This document shows positions 1-9,169 of a DNA stretch of 64,000 bases, in pieces. Under the pieces are notes generated by a model, which saw only the letters and a list, made by a program, of their open reading frames with translations, was not told the DNA's origin and made no database searches. Made by a program: the position numbers and the translations under genes. Source of the stretch: Diacronema lutheri (lineage: Eukaryota > Haptophyta > Pavlovophyceae > Pavlovales > Pavlovaceae); NCBI GenBank assembly GCA_019448385.1, contig JAGTXO010000008.1, forward strand, positions 806,001-870,000. Direction: 5' to 3'. How positions within the stretch are numbered: the stretch's first letter is position 1; each line of letters opens with the position of its first letter.

Positions 1-326
1 TGCAGATCGCGGCGCTTGCCGAGGGCATTGCGCTCTGCGAGGCGTCGGGCCTCAGCGGTGACGCCTTCGTCGAGGTGCTCAAACAGGGCGCGATGAGCAG
101 CCCGCTCATTGCGGGCAAGGGCGCGGCGATGGTCGGCCGGCAGTACGCGCCCCAGTTCCCGCTCGAGCACGCTCAAAAGGACCTGCGCTTTGCCGTTGCC
201 GCGGGCGACAAGCTTGGCCTCGCGCTGCCCGTCGCGGCCGCATCAAACGAGCTCTTCAAGCGCGCGCGCGCCGCGGGCAACGGCGGCGACGACTGCTGCG
301 CGGTCGTCGAGGCGGCGAGGAAGTAG
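1..326 (+). CDS. Glyoxylate / succinic semialdehyde reductase-like, C-terminal part
   Basis: Reading from base 3 gives an open frame that runs from the window edge to a TAG at 324-326, so only the last ~107 codons are present. The residues FPLEHAQKDLRFAVAAGDKL followed by PVAAASNELFKRA match the C-terminal helical domain (NAD-binding_11) of the beta-hydroxyacid dehydrogenase family, closest in feel to plant-type GLYR1 enzymes. Those enzymes use NADPH to reduce glyoxylate and succinic semialdehyde. The catalytic lysine of the family falls in helices of this kind, and the K of HAQKD is well placed, but the N-terminal Rossmann domain lies outside the window. 3-Hydroxyisobutyrate dehydrogenase is the main alternative. 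The first bases (tgcag) could be the end of an intron. Confidence 0.85.
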   Translation, partial: QIAALAEGIALCEASGLSGDAFVEVLKQGAMSSPLIAGKGAAMVGRQYAPQFPLEHAQKDLRFAVAAGDKLGLALPVAAASNELFKRARAAGNGGDDCCAVVEAARK

Positions 327-514
327 CCCGGCGCGCGCGCGCGGCGTTCGTACCACCGCGTGTGTGCACGCGGGTTGCTCCCGCTCGTCAGCAACGATTC
401 GAATTGGCCTCCAACCTCCAAGGCGGAGGCCACATCTGATTTCCACTCCGACGAGCGATTGTTCTTGAGCATGACTTGTCCGACAGTCATCACCATCGTG
501 CCGCTGTTACGGAA

Positions 515-1180
515 ATGGACAACGTCAGCTATGCATCGCGCCAGGGCGGCTTGGTGACAGACGGCGACGTTCTTGCGCGGCGCGGCGTGCCAGGTTTCAA
601 GTCGCGTTCGTTCGCGCACAACCTGCCGGGCGCGCAGATCAAGCCGTACACGCACGAGAACAAGCACTTTAGCACGTCGCACGGCGTGACCATGTCGACG
701 CAGCAGAACCTCTTCCTGCAGGACACGTACCGGCGAGAGTCGCTAAGCCGCGTGTTTTGGGACGACATCTACGGCAAGACGCACGGGCCAGGCTCGACCA
801 GCGAGTCGCGCGAGCGCGCGTTGCGGGCATCGACCGCGCCGCGCGGCGTGTCGGACGTGCGGCCGACGCGGAAGGCGGTCGAGTACGAGCCAACGCACCT
901 CGAGAAGCGGCGGCGGCTGCTCGATCTGTGCTACAATTCGAATCTCGTCCTCGGCACGTTGCCCGAGCGCGAGCGCTTTGCCACGACGTACGGGCAGCTG
1001 TGCGCTGAGGCAGGTAGCGTCGCTGAGCGGATGGCGGCGATGAAGCACGACGACGTGTTCACGCTCAAGCAGTCGGCCGACCCGTACTTCGGCAAGACGC
1101 GCTTCCCGATCACAAGCACGCCAGGCATCACTGAATCCAAGGGCCCGCGCGACAGCAATGCGATCCGAAAGTTCCCGTGA
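515..1180 (+). CDS. Unknown conserved-looking protein, 221 aa
   Basis: The frame is open from an upstream ATG at 476, but the ATG at 515 (MDNVSYASRQGG) begins the part with coding-like composition. The product is soluble, with no signal peptide or membrane segment, and is rich in aromatic and charged residues. Short proline/glycine turns (NLPGAQIKPYTHENKHF) and a C-terminal run PITSTPGITESKGPRDSN resemble small flagellar microtubule-associated proteins in style, but I do not recognise the family. It ends 35 bp before the mobile-element fragment on the other strand. No intron is needed. I am fairly sure it is a real gene; its function is unknown. Confidence 0.6.
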   Translation: MDNVSYASRQGGLVTDGDVLARRGVPGFKSRSFAHNLPGAQIKPYTHENKHFSTSHGVTMSTQQNLFLQDTYRRESLSRVFWDDIYGKTHGPGSTSESRERALRASTAPRGVSDVRPTRKAVEYEPTHLEKRRRLLDLCYNSNLVLGTLPERERFATTYGQLCAEAGSVAERMAAMKHDDVFTLKQSADPYFGKTRFPITSTPGITESKGPRDSNAIRKFP

Positions 1181-1214
1181 GCGAGGTGCCCGAGCGTTGT
1201 AGCTCGTAGCCTCG

Positions 1215-2930
1215 AAAAGGGGGGGCAATGCCGTCGATACGCCGAGCGCAGCTCCGCGACGAGCTCCTCCGCGAAGCCGCGTGCCTCGCGCTCCTCCTCG
1301 CCCGTAGAGGCGTAACACACAAAGCTGGTCGCCGTGCCGTGGCCGCGCCTCGGCTGGTCGGCGACGAGCAGCCCGGCGGGCGTGACGGCTCCCGCCCGCC
1401 GTCGCGCGGCGCGAGCGCCACGCGCAGCGTTCGGCGCTGCTGCGAGTGCCGCGTGAGTCAGGTGCAGGCCACCGCAAAGGCGTCGACGCCGACCGTCCCG
1501 TCCGGCGCTCATCGACGCGCGCAGCGCGTCGGCCGCGGCGGCCGCGGCGGCTGCGACGGACGCGGCAACGGCGACGGCGTCGGCGGCCACGTCGACGACG
1601 TCCTCGTCGCTGGTCTCGGCGCGCGCGCATCGTCGGCGCGACGCCGTCGACGGTCGCCCACTCAACCACGCGCGCGAGCTGCCGCCGTACCGCGTGCAAC
1701 GCGTCGTCGATGCCGCGCGCGGTGGCGAGCGCGGCGACGGTGGCGACGCCGCCGTCAGTGTCTGCGGCGGCCGCGACGCGCTCGAGGCAGAGCAGCGTGG
1801 CGACGCGCGAGTTGGACGCGCGCGTCGGCTGCGGCGCGCGCCGCACGCACACCGCCACGCTGGGCGCGAGCAGCGTCGCGGCACGCCGCAGCGCGCCGTG
1901 CGCGCGCGCGTGCGCCCGCCGCGGCTCGCCCGTCGTCAGGTGCGCCGCGCGCGTTGTGACGAAACCGTTCGCGCGCGCCAAGGCGCCGTCGGCGGTCACG
2001 TGCAGCACGAGCAGCGCCGCGCCCAACTGGCTCATGACGAGGGGCACGAGCGCGCGCGCCGGCGTGCCCGCCGCGTCCGCCGCGCCGAGCGCGCCCGCGA
2101 GCGCGTCGGTGCCCGCCGCGGGCGCCTCCGCGTCCGCCATCTCCATCGCACCTGCGGCCTCCGTCGCGCCGGCGGCCCCGAGCGCGAGCAGCTGTGCGGG
2201 CGTGAGCATGTGCAGCACGCGCGCGTCGCCGCCCGGCAGGGTGCGCACCTGCGCGATGTGCGCCGCCTCCGCGGCGAGGACGGCGAGCGGCAGCTCGGGC
2301 CCGCGCCGTCGAGCGATGGCGCGCCGCTCGTCCTCGGCCAGGCGCGCGCCGCAGTAGCGCGCCGCCACGCGCCCGTCGAGCGACGCCTCGTGCGCCGCTT
2401 CGAAGACCTCCTCGCTCGCGCGCCGGGCGTGCGGCCGCCCGTCGAGGTGCGCGCGCGGCTCGGGGCGCGGCGGCGCGAGCGCGGCGCGGTGGCGCTGCGC
2501 GTGCGCGGCGCCAACGGTCCGCTCGGCGAGCAGCCGCTCCGCGTACTCGACGGTCGGGCGGCTCGCCGCTCGACGCGCCGTAGCGTCGCGCGCGCCCTGC
2601 GAGCTCGGCCTGCTCACGTCCTTGAGCCAGTTTCGGTCGGTCGCAAACGGGTCGCGCGGCAAGTCCGCAATCAGCGCCGACTGGCGGGTGCTGATCGGCC
2701 GCTTGCCCGACGCTCCGCTTGTCGCGCCGTCGTCCTCGGCCCCTTCTCGCGCACCATCGTCGTTGCCGCCCGCGCCGCCGTTGCCCGCGCCGCTGCCGCC
2801 CGCGCCGCTGCCGCCCGCGCCGCTGTCGCCTGCGCCCGTGCCGCTGACGCTGCCGCCCGCCCCCGCGCCGCTGCCGCTGCCGCCCGCGCCCGCGCCGCCC
2901 GCACCTGGGCCTGCCCGCGCCGCCCGCGCC
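1215..2930 (-). pseudogene. Decayed fragment of the giant Fanzor-element gene
   Basis: On the minus strand two frames read in succession (about 2700-1700, then about 1700-1215) give a protein related to the giant gene at 17132-36013, in the part just upstream of its chromodomain (about 22000-20650). Shared landmarks are ALLVLHxxAxGAxARAxG, LLCLxxVA...ARGID..HAVRxQ, and the end AGLLVADQPRRGHG beside VGLLVADRPTDDSR. The switch of frame near 1700 and the lack of the chromodomain and nuclease show it is broken. A Gly/Ser/Ala linker (about 2750-2930, GAGGSGAGGSGAG) joins it to the terminal repeat at 2934-3212. Homology by eye is clear for the second half and weaker for the first. It is probably an internally deleted or truncated sister copy. 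Confidence 0.6.
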
Positions 2931-2933
2931 TGG

Positions 2934-3212
2934 GCTCTGCCCAGGTCGCGCGCGGCTGGCGACGGGTGCCGCGCGCGGCACGCCCGTGCACGCCGCCGCA
3001 CACGGCCGAGCGCGCCGCGCCAGCCGGCCCGATCCAACCGCCGTTCGGATCACGGGCGCCCACGACGGCTCGTCGGCGCACGTCATCTGCGCCGGCGGCT
3101 ATGGCGCCGTCTGCTCCGACGCCGTCGCAGCTTCGCTGCGCGTCGTGCTCCCGCGCTCGCCAATCGAGGAGCTCCCTTCCGAGGACCTCCCTCCGAATGG
3201 CCCGCGCCGCAC
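2934..3212 (+). repeat. Terminal block of the giant element (copy A)
   Basis: This block (starting GCTCTGCCCAGGTCGCGCG) aligns over its whole length with the reverse complement of 16783-17094. The match is roughly 85% by eye, and the other copy has an extra ~40 bp. In both places the conserved outer end reads ...GGCCCGCGC(C/T)GCAC. Relative to the coding strand the two copies face opposite ways, one upstream of a gene remnant and one downstream of the Fanzor stop codon, which is what terminal inverted repeats would do. No target-site duplication is visible. Confidence 0.6.
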
Positions 3213-3290
3213 CTGGGTCGCCCAGGTGCGGCGGCCATTCGGAGGCAAATCCTCGATTGGCGAGCGCGGGAGCGCGGCACGCCCTGGAGC
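3145..3290. repeat. Palindromic outer end of element copy A
   Basis: The outermost ~65 bp of the terminal block (GCTCCCGCGCTCGCCAATCG ... GCACCTGGG) recurs immediately as its reverse complement (CCCAGGTGCGGC ... CGATTGGCGAGCGCGGGAGC), with the centre near 3214 (CACCTGGGTCGCCCAGGTG). The arms differ by a few bases and a short gap. This is two element ends meeting tip to tip, a possible footprint of head-to-head insertion or of a hairpin-ended intermediate. Confidence 0.6.
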
Positions 3291-3453
3291 GCGCAAAGCG
3301 GCCTGTTGGCGCCACCGCGCAAGTGCATTTGGCCAGAGAACGGTCGCGACGGCATGCACGGCGATGCCGGTCGCCACGAATGATGTGCGGTTGGGCTCGG
3401 GCTCTCGGTGGGTAATGAGTGGGAAGTGGGGCAACATATGTGGCGTGTCCAGA

Positions 3454-4690
3454 TGTGGCGTGTCCAGATAGAATACCGGTTTCGTTGTCGCGGTGCAGTT
3501 GTGAGATAAACGGCAAAACGTGTTTTTTCGTTCTATCTGGGCAGGATCCCGCACAGCCGCGCGGGCGGGGCGCGATGTTGGCACCTGTCGGGGGCGCGTT
3601 GTCGCGGGCACTCGTCGAGCGTGGCGCGTTGTTTGCCCGAATGGTGCTCGACCCAACCGACCTCGTCCTGATGGCCGAATACGTCGCCGCCGATGACACG
3701 GTGAAGCGCCTCGAAGCAGCGGCGGCGGCCAACGCCGCCGCCGCCGACGAGATGACCGCCGCGGTCGCGTCGGGGGACACGATCCGCATCACGGCGCGCG
3801 CGACGCGACCGAGTCCTCGCTCGCGCCCGCGCCGCCGCCGTCTGTCGACTGCTGCTCAATGGTGTCGCCCTGCGCGCGAGCGCGGCGGCGCGTCAGGGGG
3901 GGGGGGGGGGGGGGGCGGGCTATGGAAGGGGCGGGCGCTCTATCCGGGCAACCTTTTTCTCAGCGACCGTTACACACCATATCTCGCCGAGTTCTTCGCA
4001 CCTGAAGACAAACTTGGTGCCAATCGACGCGGCTCGTCGAGGCGGACGCAGGGCCGCGCTCTCGGCCGTTTTTTCAATTCCGGGCCAAAGCCGGTTTTCT
4101 ATCTGTGGACGCGTCGATTGGCACCAAGTTTGTCTTCAGGTGCGAAGAACTCGGCGAGATATGGTGTGTAACGGTCGCTGAGAAAAAGGTTGCCCGGATA
4201 GAGCGCCCGCCCCTTCCATAGCGGGCCCCCCCCCCCCCCCCCCCCCCCTGACGCGCCGCCGCGCTCGCGCGCAGGGCGACACCATTGAGCAGCAGTCGAC
4301 AGACGGCGGCGGCGCGGGCGCGAGCGAGGACTCGGTCGCGTCGCGCGCGCCGTGATGCGGATCGTGTCCCCCGACGCGACCGCGGCGGTCATCTCGTCGG
4401 CGGCGGCGGCGTTGGCCGCCGCCGCTGCTTCGAGGCGCTTCACCGTGTCATCGGCGGCGACGTATTCGGCCATCAGGACGAGGTCGGTTGGGTCGAGCAC
4501 CATTCGGGCAAACAACGCGCCACGCTCGACGAGTGCCCGCGACAACGCGCCCCCGACAGGTGCCAACATCGCGCCCCGCCCGCGCGGCTGTGCGGGATCC
4601 TGCCCAGATAGAACGAAAAAACACGTTTTGCCGTTTATCTCAAAACTGCACCGCGACAACGAAACCGGTATTCTATCTGGACACGCCACA
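3454..4690. mobile_element. Foldback element with ~580-bp inverted arms
   Basis: Bases 3454-4031 recur as an almost perfect reverse complement at 4110-4690, separated by a 78-bp loop (4032-4109). The outer tips read TGTGGCGTGTCCAGATAGAA, and the left tip carries a 15-bp tandem duplication. Each arm contains a poly-G/C tract (about 22 bases at 3898 and 4227) and the same ~190-codon open frame (MLAPVGGALSRALVERGALF..., reading inward on each strand). That frame may be a captured coding fragment; I recognise no family. Inner arm ends lie at CAATCGACGCG. No clear target-site duplication is seen beyond CATATG at both tips. An inverted assembly artefact is less likely because the loop is unique and the arms differ in tract length. 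Confidence 0.8.
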
Positions 4691-4758
4691 TATGGGGCCC
4701 TTCCGCCATTTCAAATTTACCCAAGATCGCTGGAATCCTGGATTGTAGAAAAATAGAA

Positions 4759-6963
4759 ATGAAATTTCTCCTGGCTCGCATAACGACTGTTGAATACCAA
4801 TCGCATTCCCCCCTCGAGGCTAGCCCATGCGGTGCGCGCGTTTTCATGCCGCGCGCGTCGACGAGCTCGAGCGGATCGGCCGAGGCCGAGTTGATCAGAA
4901 ATCGGATCGCAGCTGTCCTCAGCATGCGCCGCCTCCGCCGGCAGCGCGTCCAGATCCCGCTGTTCGTCGCAAGTGCCGCGCTCTTTGTGCTCGGGGCGGT
5001 CCTCATCTTCGTGAGCACGCTGGCGCACGCGCCGTTCCAGCTCAGGTGCGCAGCACGTGCCCGCATGACGCACGGCCAGCAGCAGGCGTGAGGCAGATTT
5101 CAATCTACGTGCGCGCGCCTCGCCACCGCGCTGCGCACGCCGCAGGTGGGGCTACCCGCCCGTCTTTGCGGGACCAATGGTGATGGCCGTCGCCGCCATG
5201 CCGGGCGACGTCAGGCTGCTACGCGCCCTGCTAGTTGGCGTTGGAGCCGTGGTCGTCGCTGTCTGCGCCGTTCAGGCCGGCGGCGCCATCGTGCTCGCGC
5301 AGCGCGTCGCCGACGACGCGCAGAACGGCCGGACGATCGCCGTGCACTACACGGCCGCGATTGGTACGTGCGTTGCCGTGCTAGTCGTCGGGCCGTGGTT
5401 GGCGCTCACCTCGTTGTGGCTGCTTGCGGGCAGCTGCACGGGCGTCGTGAGCCCGCTCCGCCTGCCAACGCTCGTGCTCCGCCTCCTCTCGGTCACATAC
5501 GTGCTGCTCGGCAGCAGCTACGGGCTGATCCTCTCTTCCATCCCGCCATTTGACGCGACGGGCGACGTGAACCTGCCGGACGGCCGCGCGGCGCGCGTCG
5601 AGCTATTCGGCATCTACGTGTGGATCTGCATGCAGTGCTTGTCGATGGGGCTGGTCGGCCTGCTCAAGCGCGACCTGCGCGCGCGCGTGCACGGCTTCTT
5701 GGCCAATCGTGGCGTCGGCGTCGACGCGGCGGCGGGCATCGCCGAGCTGCTCAACGGCGTCAAGGCGGCCGACGTGCTGCGCCAGGCAAAGTTGTCGTTC
5801 CGCGCAATCTCGCTGGACGATTTGACTTACGAGCACTTGGCCGTGCAGCACGTGCCCAAGCAACGCGCGAAACGGCGCTCACTCATCGGGGCGGCTTTCA
5901 TCCGCGCCGCGCGCATCGCGCCCGACGTGGACGCACCCGACGAGCTCGTCTCAGCAAGCTCGTCTGACGGCGTCGAGCGCGCGTGCAGCTACAGCGCAGA
6001 CTCAAACGTGCGAGTCGCGCGCGCATCGCACGAGCACGCGCGCGCGTCGACTTTGCCGACGCAGCGCGCCGCCCCAGCGGTCGAGATCGCGGGCGCAGCC
6101 AGGCTCGGGCACGTCGATGCGTTCGTCTCGCACTCGTGGCACGACCCGCCGGCCGCCAAGTGGAGGGCGCTGCAGGTGTGGGGCGCCGAGTTCCGCGCGG
6201 CGCACGGCCGTGCTCCGCTGCTGTGGTTCGACCGCTGTTGCATCGACCAGGCGGACATCGACGCGCAGCTTCCGTCGCTTCCCGTCTACCTTGCAGGCTG
6301 CAACACGCTGCTCGTGCTGCACGGGCCCACGTACCTCTCGCGGCTGTGGTGGTGCGCGCCGCCGCGCGCCGCTGCTGCCGCACCCTCGTCTACGCCGGCG
6401 CTGACCCACCGCACACATCGCCCGCGCCGCGCTCGCGCCAATCGAGCGTGCGCAGCATCGTCGAGCTGTTCATCTTCTTCCAGGCGCACCTGCCCGCCCC
6501 GCCTTCCGAGCGGATCCGCTTCCTTACGATCGACGCACCGTGGCCAACAAACGCGGCAGCGTCTGCGGAAGCACGCCGCGAGACCAGAGCATCGTGGGGC
6601 CCTTCCGAACCGCCGCCGTCGGAGGGCGGCACGCGCGGCGACGCGACGGGCGAGTGGCGCGCGGAGGACGCCACGCGCGCGCAGCTCGCCGCGCTCGCCG
6701 AGGCGGAAGCGTTCGACGTGCGCAGGGCGAGGGCGACGGTCGTTTCGGACGAGGAGCGGCTGCTCGCGGTGATCGAGGGGAGCGGCGAGGCCGTCGAGCA
6801 TTTCTCGCGCTGGATCCGCGAGCTCGTCGTCGCCAAGCTGAGGGAGAAGCTCGCGAGGGACGGGCGAGAGGCGGCGCATGCGGGCAAGGGCGGGGGGTCG
6901 ACGTCGAGGGGCGACACGCTGCGGGCGGCGCGCATGTCTCGCGGTGCGTCGAGCTCGTCGTGA
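4759..6963 (+). CDS. Multi-pass membrane protein with TIR-like (SHSWHD) domain
   Basis: Three exons are inferred: 4759-5045, 5146-6351 and 6456-6963, giving about 666 aa. Both introns (100 and 104 bp) start GTGCGC and end GCAG, and the joins restore ...FQLR|WGYPPVF... and ...YLSRLWC|IVELFIFFQ.... Residues ~57-275 hold about five hydrophobic segments. The cytosolic C-terminal half contains HVDAFVSHSWHD, LLWFDRCCIDQ and LSRLWCIVELF, the pattern of TIR-like domains common in algal and protist proteins. TIR domains act in signalling or as NAD-consuming enzymes; the residue pattern here suggests a TIR-like fold but does not prove catalysis. The start codon is uncertain; ATGs at 4846 and 4924 are alternatives. 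The last ~100 residues are charged and helical. Confidence 0.75.
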
Positions 6964-6976
6964 GCACAATTTCTAG

Positions 6977-8032
6977 TCAGCCTGCTCCTTCTTCCCCAGT
7001 GCTCGCGTCCGACCCATCGTCACTCGAATCGTCGCCGCCACCGTCGCCCACGGGCTCGGGCGGCGGCAGTGGCGCGGCCACGTCGGCAACAAGGAGCGCC
7101 GCAAAGTACGCCGGGCCCCACCCGCCTGACGTATCCGGCAGCACGAGCCAGCCGCCGAGCGGCGTGGGTTCGCCAAAGGGCATCTGGCTTGCCGCGCGCA
7201 CGCGTACGCGCTCGGGGAAGCGCTGGAGCGCCGCGCGCACGACGCCATCGTTCTCGCGCGCGTCCAGCGCGCTCGTCGTGTACACGACGACTGCCGGGCT
7301 GCGCGCGGCCTGGAGCGCACGGCAGAGCAGGCTGAGCTGGCGCTCGGCGTGCTTGGCCGGGCTAAGCGTGGTCCAGCGCTGCAGCTCGAGCGTGTTCTGC
7401 AGCAGGTGCCGGTCCGTGGAGCACGGTGCGTCGACGAGCACGCGCGTGAAGAGGCGGCCGAACGCCGAGTGTGCGGCGCCATCGTGCTGCGTCACGCGGA
7501 CGGCGGCGCTCTGCTCGCGAGGCACGTACTGGCCAAGCACGCGGCGAAGGCGAGCGCAGCGCTCCGCCGACGCATCGTTGCACACGAGCTGCCCGCGCGA
7601 CAGGTCGAGATGCTGCAGGATGGCGACGGCCTTGCCACCCGGCGCCGAGCACACATCAAGGACTTGGTCGCCGGGCGAGATATCAAGCGCCTCGACGGCG
7701 AGGAGCGCGGCGGCGTCGATGAGGTAATAAGCGAGTAAGCCCGATGCGTCGGCTGGCGGCGGGGCGAACGTTTCGCCCCGCGCGCGCCGCCTGCAGCACG
7801 CGAGCGCGAGCGGCAGCGCCTCCGCGCCGCCGTCCGCGAGCTCGGCTGGCGCGCCGGCGCCGTAGCGCTTGTTGGCGAGCGCAGCGTGCACGCACGGGCT
7901 GAGCAGCGCCGTGCGGAGCGCGGGCCAGCGCGCGCCGAAGTGCGCGCGAAAATGGCGCTCGTACTCCTCCGCCACGACCTCGAGCGGTCTGGGCTTCTCG
8001 TGCGCCGGCGGCTTCTTGCCACGCGGCGGCAT
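6977..8032 (-). CDS. NSUN4-like RNA m5C methyltransferase
   Basis: 351 aa from ATG 8032-8030 (MPPRGKKPPAHEK); upstream in-frame sequence crosses a poly-C tract and looks non-coding. The S-adenosylmethionine site reads LDVCSAPGGKAVAIL, and the catalytic loop reads VLVDAPCSTDRHLLQNT, where the cysteine in PCSTDRH is the release/catalytic cysteine of the RsmB/NOP2/Sun family. The DRH variant is typical of NSUN4 and NSUN3, which methylate mitochondrial rRNA or tRNA. VVYTTSALDARENDGVV matches family motif V (normally YSTCS). TTSA replaces TCS, so the second cysteine is absent, as in NSUN4. The tail is acidic and disordered. It lies tail to tail with the TIR-like gene, 13 bp apart. Organelle targeting is not obvious at the chosen start. 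Confidence 0.85.
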   Translation of the reverse strand: MPPRGKKPPAHEKPRPLEVVAEEYERHFRAHFGARWPALRTALLSPCVHAALANKRYGAGAPAELADGGAEALPLALACCRRRARGETFAPPPADASGLLAYYLIDAAALLAVEALDISPGDQVLDVCSAPGGKAVAILQHLDLSRGQLVCNDASAERCARLRRVLGQYVPREQSAAVRVTQHDGAAHSAFGRLFTRVLVDAPCSTDRHLLQNTLELQRWTTLSPAKHAERQLSLLCRALQAARSPAVVVYTTSALDARENDGVVRAALQRFPERVRVRAASQMPFGEPTPLGGWLVLPDTSGGWGPAYFAALLVADVAAPLPPPEPVGDGGGDDSSDDGSDASTGEEGAG

Positions 8033-8064
8033 CGTGGATCTGAGCCCCAGATTTGATTTGACCC

Positions 8065-8081
8065 CCCCCCCCCCCCCCGGC
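8065..8081. repeat. Poly-C tract between divergent genes
   Basis: About 17 consecutive C residues lie in the 92-bp space between the start codons of the NSUN4-like gene (minus) and the sulfotransferase-like gene (plus). Confidence 0.9.
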
Positions 8082-8124
8082 CGCGAGCTGCGCGGCGGCT
8101 CGCGGCGGGCTCCAGAGACGGAGC

Positions 8125-9144
8125 ATGCGGGCGCTCGCGCTCGCGCTCGCGCTGCACTCCGTCGCACCCGACGCCGACGAGGTGCGCGAGCGCGGGCGAG
8201 ACATCGCTGCGCTCGCTGCGCTCGCGCAGCACGGCGAGCTCGGCACGCCGCTGCGCGCCTTCCGCGGCTGGGCGACGTGCGGCTTCGCCATCGCGCGGCG
8301 GGAGCGAGTCGCCTACCTGTACATGCCCAAAGCGGGCAGCACGACAATCCGACACGTGCTCGCGAGCTCGTACGGTCTGGCGCCACGCGGCAGCTTCCCG
8401 GGCGGGCTTCACCCGAACGACACCTTTTTCGCGCTGCCCGGCACCGCATACCCGCGCGAGTGGATGCTGAGCTTCTTCCAGGGAAGCTTCGTCGCCGGGC
8501 CGACCGAGCGCGGCGCCGTGCGCAGCGCGCAGAGCGTCGCGAGCCTGCGCGGCTACTACATCTTCACGTTTGTGACCGACCCGGTCGACCACCTCGTGCG
8601 CGGTGTCTGCGAAGTCCTTTCGTGGAGGCGCGGGCAGATGTGCATGCGTGCCGTGCGCGAGGGACGGATCAGCGCCGAGCTGCGCGCGCTCTTCGCTCGG
8701 ACCGTCGGCGCGATCCACGCCGCGCTCCGCGGCGACGGCGAGCCGCTCGACGTGCATTTTGCGCCGCAGCGCTGGCTCCTACGCGCGGCGGCATCGTGCG
8801 GCGTGCGACTTGATTTTGTCAGCCGGCTCAACGCGACGGCGTGGGGCTTCCTGCAGCGCGACATGGCCGCGCGCGGCTATGCGCCGCCCGGCGCGCTCGT
8901 CTCGGAGCGCGGGAACAGAAAGGCGTTTGCGAATTTGACGGCCATGCTCTTCTCGTCCGCGTCGCTCGCGACGGTGCGCGCGGCGTGCGCGACGGTCGCC
9001 GGCGAGTACGCGGCGCTGCGCATCGTGCCGCGCGTCGATGGGCTCTGCGCGGACGGCACGGTTTATTCCGCGCTGCCCACCAGACGGCCGACCGGCATCG
9101 ATGCATACGAGCGGCTCGTGGCAGCCGGTTGGTTGGGACAGTGA
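8125..9144 (+). CDS. Sulfotransferase-family protein, secretory
   Basis: 339 aa. A short hydrophobic leader (MRALALALALHSV) suggests a signal peptide or anchor. VAYLYMPKAGSTTIRHVL is the 5'-phosphosulfate-binding loop of the Sulfotransfer_2 class, where MPKAGST corresponds to the P-loop-like KxGxT segment. YIFTFVTDPVDHLVRG fits the 3'-phosphate-binding region (FxxVRDPxxR), although the usual RDP arginine is replaced by T (VTDP). Such enzymes transfer sulfate from PAPS to carbohydrates in the Golgi. Algae encode many divergent members, and the TDP change means activity should not be assumed. It shares a short divergent promoter with the NSUN4-like gene. Confidence 0.8.
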   Translation: MRALALALALHSVAPDADEVRERGRDIAALAALAQHGELGTPLRAFRGWATCGFAIARRERVAYLYMPKAGSTTIRHVLASSYGLAPRGSFPGGLHPNDTFFALPGTAYPREWMLSFFQGSFVAGPTERGAVRSAQSVASLRGYYIFTFVTDPVDHLVRGVCEVLSWRRGQMCMRAVREGRISAELRALFARTVGAIHAALRGDGEPLDVHFAPQRWLLRAAASCGVRLDFVSRLNATAWGFLQRDMAARGYAPPGALVSERGNRKAFANLTAMLFSSASLATVRAACATVAGEYAALRIVPRVDGLCADGTVYSALPTRRPTGIDAYERLVAAGWLGQ

Positions 9145-9169
9145 AGCCACCACGTTCAGACTTCAGTTC

